Position numbers and translations under genes: made by a program
The notes under the pieces: model-generated
Databases searched by the model: none
What the model was told of the DNA's origin: nothing
The model's input: the letters and a program-made list of their open reading frames with translations, nothing else
Shown: one piece after another, positions 7,901 through 15,632 of the stretch
Layout: the number at the start of each line of letters is the position of its first letter
Position numbering within the stretch: the first letter of the stretch is position 1
Assembly: GCF_016908315.1 (NCBI RefSeq)
Contig: NZ_JAFBDQ010000023.1
Coordinates: 1 to 37,439 of the forward strand
Direction: 5' to 3'
Origin: Halanaerobacter jeridensis
GTDB taxonomy: Bacteria; Bacillota; Halanaerobiia; Halobacteroidales; Halobacteroidaceae
Length of the DNA: 37,439 bases

Positions 7901-8440
7901 ATGGTTTTAAAAATGTTAAAGAAAGCATTTAGTGGTAAAAAGACTTGTGCAGAGGAGTTAGGAGAAGAATTAGCAGATTTGCTTTTTAATCTAAATTCTG
8001 AAGCAAAAATCCTAGATGCAGTGGCAAAAGACTATGGAAATGATTTTGCTAAGAATTTAGATTTACTTTTAGCATGTAGCCATTTATTTAGTTATAAATT
8101 AGTCATTAGAATAAATGATATTAGAATAAATTCAAAGTTATTAGAGGAAATTTATGATAATTTTTCTGTTTTAGTTTCTGAACAAAGATTAAAAGAACAT
8201 AAGATAGATGTTGCTAAATTAGAAGAAAAAGTTGAAAATTTAGCTTTTGCTTATCAAAAGAACTTTGCTGCTAAAAAGAATGTGGAGATAAGCAAAGTAA
8301 TAGAACTGTTATGTGCAGAATTAAAGGAAGAAATTGATTTAAATTTAAAAAAGGATTTAAGTAATTTTTTACTGCAAAACATTACAATTATTCAAGACTT
8401 TTTAGTTGATAAATCTCTTTATTTGCGAGCTAAATATTAA
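7901..8440 (+). CDS. Protein of unknown function, mostly helical
   Basis: 179 aa; no family is recognised. I chose the ATG at 7901 because AGGAG (7885-7889) sits 11 bases upstream; a longer frame from a TTG at 7880 would put that ribosome site inside the gene. The protein has a basic N-terminus (KMLKKAFSGKK) and alternating charged and leucine/isoleucine residues throughout, suggesting a soluble helical bundle. There is no signal peptide or membrane segment. Three isolated cysteines form no obvious metal motif. It is a single-gene unit, with its own promoter and a terminator directly behind. It is a believable gene on codon use and signals; its role is unknown. Confidence 0.7.
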   Translation: MVLKMLKKAFSGKKTCAEELGEELADLLFNLNSEAKILDAVAKDYGNDFAKNLDLLLACSHLFSYKLVIRINDIRINSKLLEEIYDNFSVLVSEQRLKEHKIDVAKLEEKVENLAFAYQKNFAAKKNVEISKVIELLCAELKEEIDLNLKKDLSNFLLQNITIIQDFLVDKSLYLRAKY

Positions 8441-8457
8441 ATTTAATAGTTTTTATT

Positions 8458-8499
8458 AATCCTCTTTCTTGATTCAATATAAGAGGGTTTTTATTTTTT
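8458..8499 (+). terminator. Terminator after the unknown gene
   Basis: Arms AATCCTCTT and AAGAGGGTT (one T-G pair) around a loop of about 14 nt, followed by TTTATTTTTT. Confidence 0.75.
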
Positions 8500-8510
8500 G
8501 AAAGATAATT

Positions 8511-8693
8511 ATGCGGGCCTTGTATGGAGAATATATTCTAGGCGAATGGGTAGAATATACGCAAAATAAGTTTGCAATTGTAATAAGAAAACCTTTTTGA
8601 GGTAATAAAAAATCAGGCATTGGTCGTGAAGGATTGAAATACAGTATTGATGAGTTGACTAAAATTAATACTGTGATCTTTAATGAGAAATAA
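8511..8693 (+). pseudogene. Decayed or split small reading frame
   Basis: An ATG at 8511 opens a frame that runs 29 codons (beginning MRALYGEYILGEW) to a TGA at 8598, then continues in the same frame for 30 more codons (including GIGREGLKYSIDELTKIN) to TAA at 8691. The protein-like composition on both sides of the stop suggests one former gene broken by a stop codon. There is no good ribosome site upstream, and no family is recognised. A TGA read as selenocysteine is possible in principle, but no supporting stem-loop was recognised. The alternative is chance open sequence. Confidence 0.3.
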
Positions 8694-8739
8694 TTAATTA
8701 CAAAGATAATTTTAATATTTGCCAGAAATAAGTTATAAT

Positions 8740-8784
8740 ATATTAGAGGGAAAATAAGAAAATTCTTATTTTCTCCTCTAATAT
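8740..8784 (+). promoter_or_regulatory. Long hairpin overlapping the presumed cadC promoter start
   Basis: Near-perfect 21-bp inverted repeat: ATATTAGAGG-G-AAAATAAGAA (8740-8760) against TTCTTATTTTC-T-CCTCTAATAT (8763-8784), with loop AA and one bulged T. It starts directly after a TATAAT (8734-8739) that could be the -10 of the sensor gene, though no good -35 is seen. The position suits an operator for the encoded repressor (autoregulation) or an RNA stem in the leader. It is followed by TTTTTAT, so it could also act as a terminator. Confidence 0.5.
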
Positions 8785-8812
8785 TTTTATTTACAAGAGG
8801 GAGTGGGATAAG

Positions 8813-9181
8813 ATGGAGGATAAAGATTTATTAGTTTGTGAAGAATACTGCCCTAATTTAAAGAGAATAGAAGAAGTTAAATCAGAAGAGCTAACTGACG
8901 ATGTAATTGAAAGATTAGCAGATACTTTTAAAGTGCTTAGTGATCCAACGCGAATTAAAATACTTAATGCGTTAGCCAATAAAGAGTTATGTGTCTGTGA
9001 TATTTCTGAATTATTGGATATGAGTCAATCAGCTATTTCTCATCAACTTCGTAAGTTAAGAGATTTAAAATTAGTTAAACATAGAAAAGAAGGACGAACT
9101 GTTTATTATTCTTTAGACGATTACCATATCTTTCAATTGTTTAGTCAAGGTTTGGCTCATGTTTTAGAAGATAAAAAATAA
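8813..9181 (+). CDS. cadC: ArsR/SmtB-family metal sensor repressor, CadC type
   Basis: 122 aa cytoplasmic winged-helix repressor that leaves DNA when it binds Cd/Pb/Zn. The DNA-binding region runs about residues 38-98 (LSDPTRIKILNAL, ISELLDMSQSAISHQLRKL, YYSLDD). Both CadC metal sites are visible. The sulfur site has Cys9 and Cys13 in the N-terminal arm plus Cys60 and Cys62 of ELCVCD. The C-terminal zinc site has Asp103, His105, His116 and Glu119, with the same spacing as in CadC (D-x-H-x10-H-xx-E). It lies 108 bases upstream of the efflux pump gene, whose promoter carries two operator-like repeats that it probably binds. The ATG is preceded by AGAGGGAGTGGG. Confidence 0.92.
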   Translation: MEDKDLLVCEEYCPNLKRIEEVKSEELTDDVIERLADTFKVLSDPTRIKILNALANKELCVCDISELLDMSQSAISHQLRKLRDLKLVKHRKEGRTVYYSLDDYHIFQLFSQGLAHVLEDKK

Positions 9182-9184
9182 CTT

Positions 9185-9213
9185 TTGACAATAGCAGTTT
9201 TTTTACATATAAT
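9185..9213 (+). promoter_or_regulatory. Promoter of cadA
   Basis: Perfect consensus TTGACA (9185-9190) and TATAAT (9208-9213), 17-bp spacer, starting 4 bases after the cadC stop codon. The pump can therefore be transcribed separately from the sensor. Confidence 0.85.
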
Positions 9214-9237
9214 ATATATGACCAATCATTCATATAT
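9214..9237 (+). promoter_or_regulatory. Operator-like inverted repeat 1 of cadA
   Basis: ATATATGA-N8-TCATATAT, immediately after the -10 and covering the expected transcription start. The half-site TATGA with 8-bp spacing fits ArsR/SmtB operators (8-2-8 reading TATGACCA-AT-CATTCATA). Confidence 0.6.
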
Positions 9238-9246
9238 TTTTTAAGT

Positions 9247-9272
9247 AATGTATGAACAAGTGCTCATACATT
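9247..9272 (+). promoter_or_regulatory. Operator-like inverted repeat 2 of cadA
   Basis: AATGTATGA-N8-TCATACATT, sharing the TATGA/TCATA half-sites and the same 8-bp spacing as repeat 1. Centre-to-centre distance is about 34 bp, roughly three helical turns. TATGAACA-AG-TGCTCATA is close to the usual ArsR/SmtB operator pattern. Confidence 0.65.
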
Positions 9273-9289
9273 AGCAGGAGGGATAACAA

Positions 9290-11638
9290 ATGGAAGCTAG
9301 TAATGTAAAAAAGGAGACACTAATTTTTGAAGAATTACAATGTGCTAATTGTGCTAACAAAATTGAAGCTGAGGTAGAGGAATTATCAGAAGTTAAGTCA
9401 GCTAAAATGAATTTTAGTATGAAAAGATTAGAAATAGAGGCAACTGGTGATTTAGAAAGATTGGTGCAGGATATCTCTGAAATTGCCCATGATATTGAAC
9501 CGGGAACAATTGTAAAACGGAAAAATAATCAGAGTAATAAACGAGAATTAAAATTAGAGGGTTTATCCTGTGCTAATTGTGCTAATAAAATTGAGGATAA
9601 TGTTAAGCAATTAGCGAATGTAGAACAGGCTCATTTGAATTTTAGTTCTAAAAAATTAACCGTAAAAGTAGAAGAAGAAGGTTTAAGTGAGAAAATAATA
9701 GCTGAGACTAAAGAAATAATTAATGATTTGGAACCAGATGTAATAGTTAAGGAAGAAACAGAAGAAGCACTGCATGAAGATACAAGTGCCTTCAATGATA
9801 CGATGAAAAAAGAAAGTGGCAGATTATTAAGTGGGGCTTTATTTTTTGCCTTAGCTTTACTTTTAGATTTGAGTTTTACTGGGGAATTAATGCTATATGG
9901 AATGGCTTATTTAATAGTTGGTTATAAAGTGTTAACTAAAGCTGTTAAGGACATGTTTAAAGGACAATTGTTTGATGAGAACTTCTTGATGACAATAGCT
10001 ACTATAGGAGCTTTTGCTATCGGGGAGTTTCCAGAAGGAGTAGCAGTAATGCTGTTTTATGAAGTAGGAGAATTATTTCAAGATTTAGCTGTTAATCGCT
10101 CTCGAAATTCTATTCAAAAGTTGATGGATATTAGACCAGACATAGCCAATTTAAAAGAAGATGGAGAGTTGCGGCAAGTAGACCCTAATCAACTACAGAT
10201 AGGAGATACTATTGTAGTTAAAGCTGGAGAAAAAGTTCCAGTAGATGGTCAAGTTATTGATGGCGAAGCAATGGTCGATACTGCGGCTTTAACTGGGGAA
10301 TCAGTACCCCGAAAAGTAGAAGAAGGAGAAGAAATATTAAGTGGTTCGATTAACCAGGATGGACTATTGACTGTCAGAGTAGAAAAAGAGTTTAAAGATT
10401 CTACTGTAAGTAAAATTCTAGATTTAGTAGAAAATGCTGCTAGCGAAAAGGCACCGACCGAAAACTTTATTACTAAATTTGCTCGTTATTATACTCCAGC
10501 AGTTGTGTTTGGGGCTTTAGGTTTAGCCTTTATACCTCCACTATTAATTTCAGGTGCTGTTTTGAGTGATTGGATTTATCGAGCATTGATCTTCTTAGTT
10601 GTTTCCTGTCCTTGTGCTTTAGTAGTATCGATTCCATTAGGATTTTTCGGTGGAATTGGCTCTGCATCTAAAAAAGGAATTTTAATTAAAGGTGGCAATT
10701 ATTTAGAGGCTCTTAATGAATTAGATACAGTTGTTTTTGATAAAACAGGTACTTTAACTGAGGGAGTATTTGATGTACAAACTGTAGTTCCTGCAACAGG
10801 ATGGACTGAGGAAGAATTATTAGAGGCAGCAGCTGTAGTGGAATATAATTCTAATCACCCGATTGCCCAGTCGATTTTAGAAGCCTATCAAGGACCTGCA
10901 ATTGAACAGAAAACTATTTCAGATTATCAAGAAATAGCCGGCAAGGGTCTTAGTGCTCGTAGTGATGAGCAAGAAATTCTAGCAGGGAATCATAAATTAA
11001 TGGAAGCAAATGGCATAAATTATCAAGCAGCAGATGAGGTAGGGACTATAATTTATATTGCTGTAGATGGTAATTATGCTGGTTATATTGCAATTGATGA
11101 CAAAATTAAGTCAGACAGTAAGTCAGCTTTACAGAATTTAAAAGATTTAGGAATAGAAAGAGTAGTTATGCTGACAGGAGATAACGAACAAGTTGCTCAG
11201 AGAGTAGCAGAAGAATTAGGTGTCGATAACTATTACGCTGGACTATTACCTGATGAAAAAGTAGATAAGATGGAAGAAATTTTAGAGGAGAATCAAGATG
11301 GAAAATCAGCCTTTGTAGGAGATGGTATCAACGATGCACCCGTTTTAGCTAGGTCAGATATTGGAGTTGCAATGGGCGGTTTAGGTTCAGATGCAGCAAT
11401 TGAAGCAGCAGATATTGTATTGATGAAAGATAAACCTTCTAATTTGACTGAGGCCGTTAAGGTAGCCCATTTCACGCGCAAAATTGTATGGCAAAATATA
11501 GTTTTGGCCCTGGGAGTCAAAGGTTTAGTATTATTATTAGGTGCCTTTGGAATGGCTACAATGTGGGAAGCAGTTTTTGCTGATGTTGGTGTGGCTTTAT
11601 TAGCTGTTTTAAATGCAATTAGAATTATAAAAAAATAG
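9290..11638 (+). CDS. cadA: Heavy-metal-translocating P-type ATPase, Cd/Zn/Pb exporter
   Basis: 782 aa P1B-type ATPase that exports divalent soft metals across the membrane. Two N-terminal HMA metal-binding domains each carry CANC (Cys18/Cys21 and Cys94/Cys97). Then come membrane segments from about residue 177, the actuator motif TGES (335-338), the transport-site motif CPC (440-442) in a P1B-2-like VVSCPCALVVSIP context, the phosphorylation site DKTGT at Asp484, and later MLTGDN and GDGINDAP. The CPC-A-L context and the neighbouring CadC sensor argue for Cd/Zn/Pb over copper. The ATG follows AGGAGGG. Expression is probably induced by metal through the two operators. A GAAA-loop terminator follows directly. 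Confidence 0.95.
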   Translation: MEASNVKKETLIFEELQCANCANKIEAEVEELSEVKSAKMNFSMKRLEIEATGDLERLVQDISEIAHDIEPGTIVKRKNNQSNKRELKLEGLSCANCANKIEDNVKQLANVEQAHLNFSSKKLTVKVEEEGLSEKIIAETKEIINDLEPDVIVKEETEEALHEDTSAFNDTMKKESGRLLSGALFFALALLLDLSFTGELMLYGMAYLIVGYKVLTKAVKDMFKGQLFDENFLMTIATIGAFAIGEFPEGVAVMLFYEVGELFQDLAVNRSRNSIQKLMDIRPDIANLKEDGELRQVDPNQLQIGDTIVVKAGEKVPVDGQVIDGEAMVDTAALTGESVPRKVEEGEEILSGSINQDGLLTVRVEKEFKDSTVSKILDLVENAASEKAPTENFITKFARYYTPAVVFGALGLAFIPPLLISGAVLSDWIYRALIFLVVSCPCALVVSIPLGFFGGIGSASKKGILIKGGNYLEALNELDTVVFDKTGTLTEGVFDVQTVVPATGWTEEELLEAAAVVEYNSNHPIAQSILEAYQGPAIEQKTISDYQEIAGKGLSARSDEQEILAGNHKLMEANGINYQAADEVGTIIYIAVDGNYAGYIAIDDKIKSDSKSALQNLKDLGIERVVMLTGDNEQVAQRVAEELGVDNYYAGLLPDEKVDKMEEILEENQDGKSAFVGDGINDAPVLARSDIGVAMGGLGSDAAIEAADIVLMKDKPSNLTEAVKVAHFTRKIVWQNIVLALGVKGLVLLLGAFGMATMWEAVFADVGVALLAVLNAIRIIKK

Positions 11639-11646
11639 TTACTTCT

Positions 11647-11676
11647 AAAGCTCAGGTGAAAACCTGAGCTTTTTTA
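11647..11676 (+). terminator. Terminator after cadA
   Basis: AAAGCTCAGGT / ACCTGAGCTTT stem with GAAA loop and a T run. Confidence 0.93.
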
Positions 11677-11780
11677 ATTTTTTATAATGTTTTTTTCAGT
11701 AAAATAAAGGATTTTTAATTAAAAGTATTTAATAATTAACAATATATGCTATTAGAATTAAACTTTATGGAGGGGAAATA

Positions 11781-13910
11781 GTGAAGAAATTAGGAGTGTT
11801 TTTGCTGGTTTTATTGTTGTTTTTGGCTATAGGTTGTAAGATGGAACGAATTGATAAAAAAGTGAAGCAAACAAAAGGTGAGCTGATAGTTAAAGTAATA
11901 GATAAAACAGGAAGTGAAATAAAAGATGTTCAAGTTAATTTGGAAGGAATAGGTGTTAAAAAAAGCAATGAAGAAGGATTAGTTAAATTTAATGATTTGC
12001 AGAGTAAAAGCTATCGTTTAACAGTATATAAAGAACCGTTTCCGATTGAAACTAAAACGATTTCTTTAGAAAAACAAAGTTCAATAATAAGTGTTCGATT
12101 AAAAGGTGTAGCAGAGAATAGTGAGCAGACTATGATTGTTAAGCAAAATGAATATATAGATATCGATGACCACAAAGTTAAATTTTTGTTTAAAACTAAT
12201 AAAGACAATCAAGTTAATTTTTATTTGGGTCAAGCTAAAGATGATTTAAAAAAGGTAAAATCAAAAAGATATTATAATGATGGCTTAATTGTTAAAAACT
12301 TAGAACCTAATCAGACTTATTATTATCAAATAGAATCAATTAATCAACAAGCTAATAACAAAAGTACTACCAAAGTATTATCATTTGAAAAATTGGGTAA
12401 TACTAATAATTGGAAAGCCGCTGAATGGGCTAAAGATGCTGTGTTTTATGAAGTCTTTGTACGTAGTTTTTATGATGCTAACGGTGATGGCATAGGTGAT
12501 TTTGCTGGATTAAAAGAAAAAATTCCTTATTTTAAAAAGCTAGGGATAGATGCTATATGGTTGATGCCAATTAATCAATCTCCTACTTATCATGCTTATG
12601 ATGTTAAAAATTATTATAAAACTGATTCTGATTATGGTAGCAGAGAAGAGTTTATAGATTTTTTAAAAGCGGCCCATAAGAATGATTTGAAGGTGATTAT
12701 GGATTTAGTAGTTAATCATACTGCTGATGATCATAAATGGTTTCAAGAAGCTAAAAAAGATCCAGAAAATGCGTTTAGGGATTATTATATTTGGCGTAAT
12801 ATGTTTGATGATGTAAATGAAAAAGGACCATGGGACCAAAAAGTTTGGCATAAGCACTTTACAGATGAATATTATTATGCAACGTTTTGGAATCAGATGC
12901 CGGATTTAAATTTCCGTAATCCTAAAGTAAGGCAGGAAATGAAAAAACGAGCTAAATTTTGGTTAGATCCTAACGGAGATGGTGATTTTTCTGATGGAGT
13001 AGATGGTTTTAGATTGGATGCAGCTTTACACATTGATGATAAGGATCCTCAAGTAACACATAATTGGTGGCAAGAATTTAATACTGCAGTTAAAGCCGTG
13101 AATCCTAATGCTTTTTTAGTTGGAGAAAACTGGACTAATACTCAAACAATGGCTAAGTTTTATCAAGATTTAGATGCATCTTTTAACTTTACTTTAGCAG
13201 ATCAAATAATTAGTTTTGTACAGGAAAAATATTATAAAAGTACTGATATTTTAGCTAAAACGAAAGATATTCATCAAACATATAATATGTATTCTAACAA
13301 CTATATTGATGCTACTTTCTTAAGAAATCATGATCAAAATAGAGTAGCGTCTGTATTAAAAGGGAATAAAGAACAAATAAAATTAGCCGCTTCAGTATTA
13401 TTTACTTTACCAGGAACACCATTTGTTTATTACGGTGAAGAATTGGGACAACATGGTAAGAAACCAGATCCGAATATTCGTGAACCATTTGATTGGTATC
13501 AAGATGCTAAAGGATCAGGAATGACTACTATGAATAAAGGTGGTTTTCATGAGCCAATGAAATATACTAAAGCTAATGATGGTATTTCATTGGCTGAACA
13601 GCAGGATAAAGAAGGAAGTATTTTTGAACACTATCAAGAATTAATTAAGATTAGACAAGAGAATCCGATTTTATTTGATGGAGAATATAACAAGATTGAA
13701 ACTTCTGACAAAATTTATGGATATAAAGTTAGTAGCAAAGAAGTAAATTATAATTTATTTGTAATTCATAATAAATCTAAACAAAATAATATAGTAACAT
13801 TATCTAATGAGATGAATGGTCTTTTAACAAATGAGATTTATCAGGCAGGAGAAGTAGTAATTAAACCATATGGTACATTAATTTTAAAGACCGAGAAAGA
13901 AAGCTTATAA
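11781..13910 (+). CDS. Lipoprotein alpha-amylase family enzyme (GH13) with N-terminal beta-sandwich domains
   Basis: 709 aa, GTG start after GGAGGGG. A signal peptide with lipobox LAIGC puts the lipid on Cys19, so the enzyme is held on the outer face of the membrane. Residues about 33-108 resemble a carboxypeptidase-regulatory-like (PEGA-type) sandwich, and about 120-202 look fibronectin/phosphatase-N-like (LEPNQTYYYQI). The GH13 barrel follows from about 217: FYEVFVRSFYD, DLVVNH (308-313), nucleophile Asp413 in GFRLDAA, acid/base Glu449 in VGENW, and Asp518 in NHDQN. All three catalytic residues are present. A C-terminal domain covers about 620-709. It would hydrolyse alpha-1,4-glucans to products for uptake; exact specificity (amylase, cyclomaltodextrinase-like or neopullulanase-like) is not determinable. 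It is a single gene ending at a bidirectional terminator. Confidence 0.9.
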   Translation: MKKLGVFLLVLLLFLAIGCKMERIDKKVKQTKGELIVKVIDKTGSEIKDVQVNLEGIGVKKSNEEGLVKFNDLQSKSYRLTVYKEPFPIETKTISLEKQSSIISVRLKGVAENSEQTMIVKQNEYIDIDDHKVKFLFKTNKDNQVNFYLGQAKDDLKKVKSKRYYNDGLIVKNLEPNQTYYYQIESINQQANNKSTTKVLSFEKLGNTNNWKAAEWAKDAVFYEVFVRSFYDANGDGIGDFAGLKEKIPYFKKLGIDAIWLMPINQSPTYHAYDVKNYYKTDSDYGSREEFIDFLKAAHKNDLKVIMDLVVNHTADDHKWFQEAKKDPENAFRDYYIWRNMFDDVNEKGPWDQKVWHKHFTDEYYYATFWNQMPDLNFRNPKVRQEMKKRAKFWLDPNGDGDFSDGVDGFRLDAALHIDDKDPQVTHNWWQEFNTAVKAVNPNAFLVGENWTNTQTMAKFYQDLDASFNFTLADQIISFVQEKYYKSTDILAKTKDIHQTYNMYSNNYIDATFLRNHDQNRVASVLKGNKEQIKLAASVLFTLPGTPFVYYGEELGQHGKKPDPNIREPFDWYQDAKGSGMTTMNKGGFHEPMKYTKANDGISLAEQQDKEGSIFEHYQELIKIRQENPILFDGEYNKIETSDKIYGYKVSSKEVNYNLFVIHNKSKQNNIVTLSNEMNGLLTNEIYQAGEVVIKPYGTLILKTEKESL

Positions 13911-13953
13911 TTAAGCGTTTAGCTGTTGTAATTAGCTTTAAGCTAAAAAAGGA

Positions 13954-13987
13954 AATAAAGCGGGGCTCATTTGAGCCCCGCTTTATT
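13954..13987. terminator. Bidirectional terminator between convergent genes
   Basis: 16-bp arms AATAAAGCGGGGCTCA / TGAGCCCCGCTTTATT with a 2-nt centre. The GC-rich core flanked by A and T runs serves the amylase gene on + and the oxidoreductase gene on -. Confidence 0.9.
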
Positions 13988-14064
13988 ATATAAAAAGTCA
14001 TATTTTGTTTTGTGAATTTTAGATTTTGATTTTATGGTTTTAACTGAGAACTAAAAGCTAATAG

Positions 14065-15468
14065 TTAAATAAATGTTTTAGCTAATTTTTTAGCAAAATC
14101 AGAATCTGTTTTCTTCATCATCCATTGTTCTGCTACTCTTTTATTAAGCAAAGAAATAGTTGGGAATGAATGTTGAGTCATCATTAAGTCGAACATTTTA
14201 ATATCATGTTGAATTGCTAAAACCCATTCATGGATTAGTTCACTAGCTGCTTCTCCTACGATAGTAGCACCGAAAATTTTGCCTTTGCTATTAGTAATTA
14301 CTTTAACAAAACCTTCAGTTTTACCATCAGCAATTGTACGTCCATAATCCTCATAGTCCTCTTTAATTATTTGATAATCAATTCCCTTTTCTTGTGCTTC
14401 TTGTTCAGTCAATCCTGCTTGTGCAACCTCTGGTTTAGTGAATACAGACCAAGGAACTACATAATCATCCCGTTTGAACTTTTTAAATGGAAGAGGATTA
14501 ATAGCGTTCATTAAGGCAATCATTCCTTGATGCATAGCAGCATGAGAGAATAAAGATTGTCCATTACAGTCGCCAACAGCATAAATTCCATTCACGTTTG
14601 TTTCCATTTTTTGATTTACTTCAATACCTTGTTTATCATAATTAACTCCAGCATTATCTAATTTTAGTGGTTCTAGAACTGGTTTCCTTCCTGTAGCGAC
14701 TAGTATTTTATCAGAAGAAAAACATCCTTTATCGGTATGAGTATAGATTGTGCCATCTCTTTGTTCGATTTTTTCGATACTAGTATCATTATAGACTGAG
14801 ATTCCTTCAGCAGTAAAAGCTTCTTCTAATACTTGCCCTGCTTCTTTATCACCGGCTGGAATTAGATGGTCATCAATTTGGATTACATTAATTTCAGAAC
14901 CTAAACGTGAGAATGCTTGAGCCATTTCAGAACCGATTGCACCACCACCAATGATTGTTAACTCATCTGGAACTTCATCTTGTTCAAATAAATTTAAATT
15001 AGTAAGTCGCGGTACATCTTCAATGCCTGGAATTGGTGGAACAAAAGGTTCAGTTCCAGTAGCAATGAATATATTATCACTTGTATATTTATTGCCACCA
15101 ACTTGTACTGTATTTTCATCAACGAATTCAGCATTACCTTCATTTAAAATTAGGTCAGCTTTTTCAAATGCCTTCATAGTTTTGCTGCCACTTATTTGGT
15201 CTAGTTTATTTTGAACTATTTCTAATGGATTATTAACTTCAGTTTTTCCCTGGAAGTCAATACCATATTTTTCTAAGTTATCTGTTACATCATGCATTTC
15301 TCCTGCTTTTAATAATGCTTTACTAGGAATACATCCGTAATTTAAACATTCGCCTCCAACTTTATGTTTTTCAATTGCTAAAACGTCTAATTCCATATTA
15401 GAAGCCATAGCAGTGACTGCCATACCGGCAGGTCCCATTCCAATTACAATTAAATCATATTCTTTCAT
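14065..15468 (-). CDS. FAD-dependent disulfide oxidoreductase, dihydrolipoamide dehydrogenase-like, lacking the His-Glu dyad
   Basis: 467 aa, on the minus strand. FAD-binding GMGPAG (10-15), the redox-active pair Cys41/Cys46 in GGECLNYGCIPSK, NAD-binding IIGGGAIGSEMA, ATGRKP, and the second FAD motif GIYAVGD are all intact. In true dihydrolipoamide dehydrogenase the C-terminus carries HPT..E, where His and Glu activate the thiol. Here the aligned segment is HSFPTISLLNKR, so His is Phe435 and Glu is Leu440. This looks more like the YPT/NKR-type relatives or soluble transhydrogenases than like an E3 subunit. No 2-oxoacid dehydrogenase or glycine-cleavage genes are adjacent. The substrate is uncertain. 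Shine-Dalgarno GAGGGGG lies ahead of ATG. Confidence 0.8.
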   Translation of the reverse strand: MKEYDLIVIGMGPAGMAVTAMASNMELDVLAIEKHKVGGECLNYGCIPSKALLKAGEMHDVTDNLEKYGIDFQGKTEVNNPLEIVQNKLDQISGSKTMKAFEKADLILNEGNAEFVDENTVQVGGNKYTSDNIFIATGTEPFVPPIPGIEDVPRLTNLNLFEQDEVPDELTIIGGGAIGSEMAQAFSRLGSEINVIQIDDHLIPAGDKEAGQVLEEAFTAEGISVYNDTSIEKIEQRDGTIYTHTDKGCFSSDKILVATGRKPVLEPLKLDNAGVNYDKQGIEVNQKMETNVNGIYAVGDCNGQSLFSHAAMHQGMIALMNAINPLPFKKFKRDDYVVPWSVFTKPEVAQAGLTEQEAQEKGIDYQIIKEDYEDYGRTIADGKTEGFVKVITNSKGKIFGATIVGEAASELIHEWVLAIQHDIKMFDLMMTQHSFPTISLLNKRVAEQWMMKKTDSDFAKKLAKTFI

Positions 15469-15534
15469 TATAAATTCCCCCTCGAAGGTTAAAACAAATT
15501 TATTTATACAATTATATTAGCATATTACGATATT

Positions 15535-15563
15535 ATGATATAATATTTTTAAAAAAATTTCAA
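15535..15563 (-). promoter_or_regulatory. Probable promoter of the oxidoreductase gene
   Basis: On the minus strand, -35 TTGAAA (15558-15563) and -10 TATCAT (15535-15540) with a 17-bp spacer, about 70 bases before the start codon. Other AT-rich -10 matches exist nearby. Confidence 0.45.
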
Positions 15564-15632
15564 GTCTAATTATCTTTTTTAACACTTTAAAAGCATTTTT
15601 TTAATAAAATAATTAAAAAGGAGGAAATTAAA

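Noticed and set aside
9191-9246. A small peptide gene between cadC and cadA
   Set aside because: No open frame with a ribosome site; the space is fully explained by the promoter and two operators.
11293-11520. Minus-strand open frame inside cadA
   Set aside because: Lies opposite the conserved GDGINDAP region of the ATPase; coding is clearly on the plus strand.
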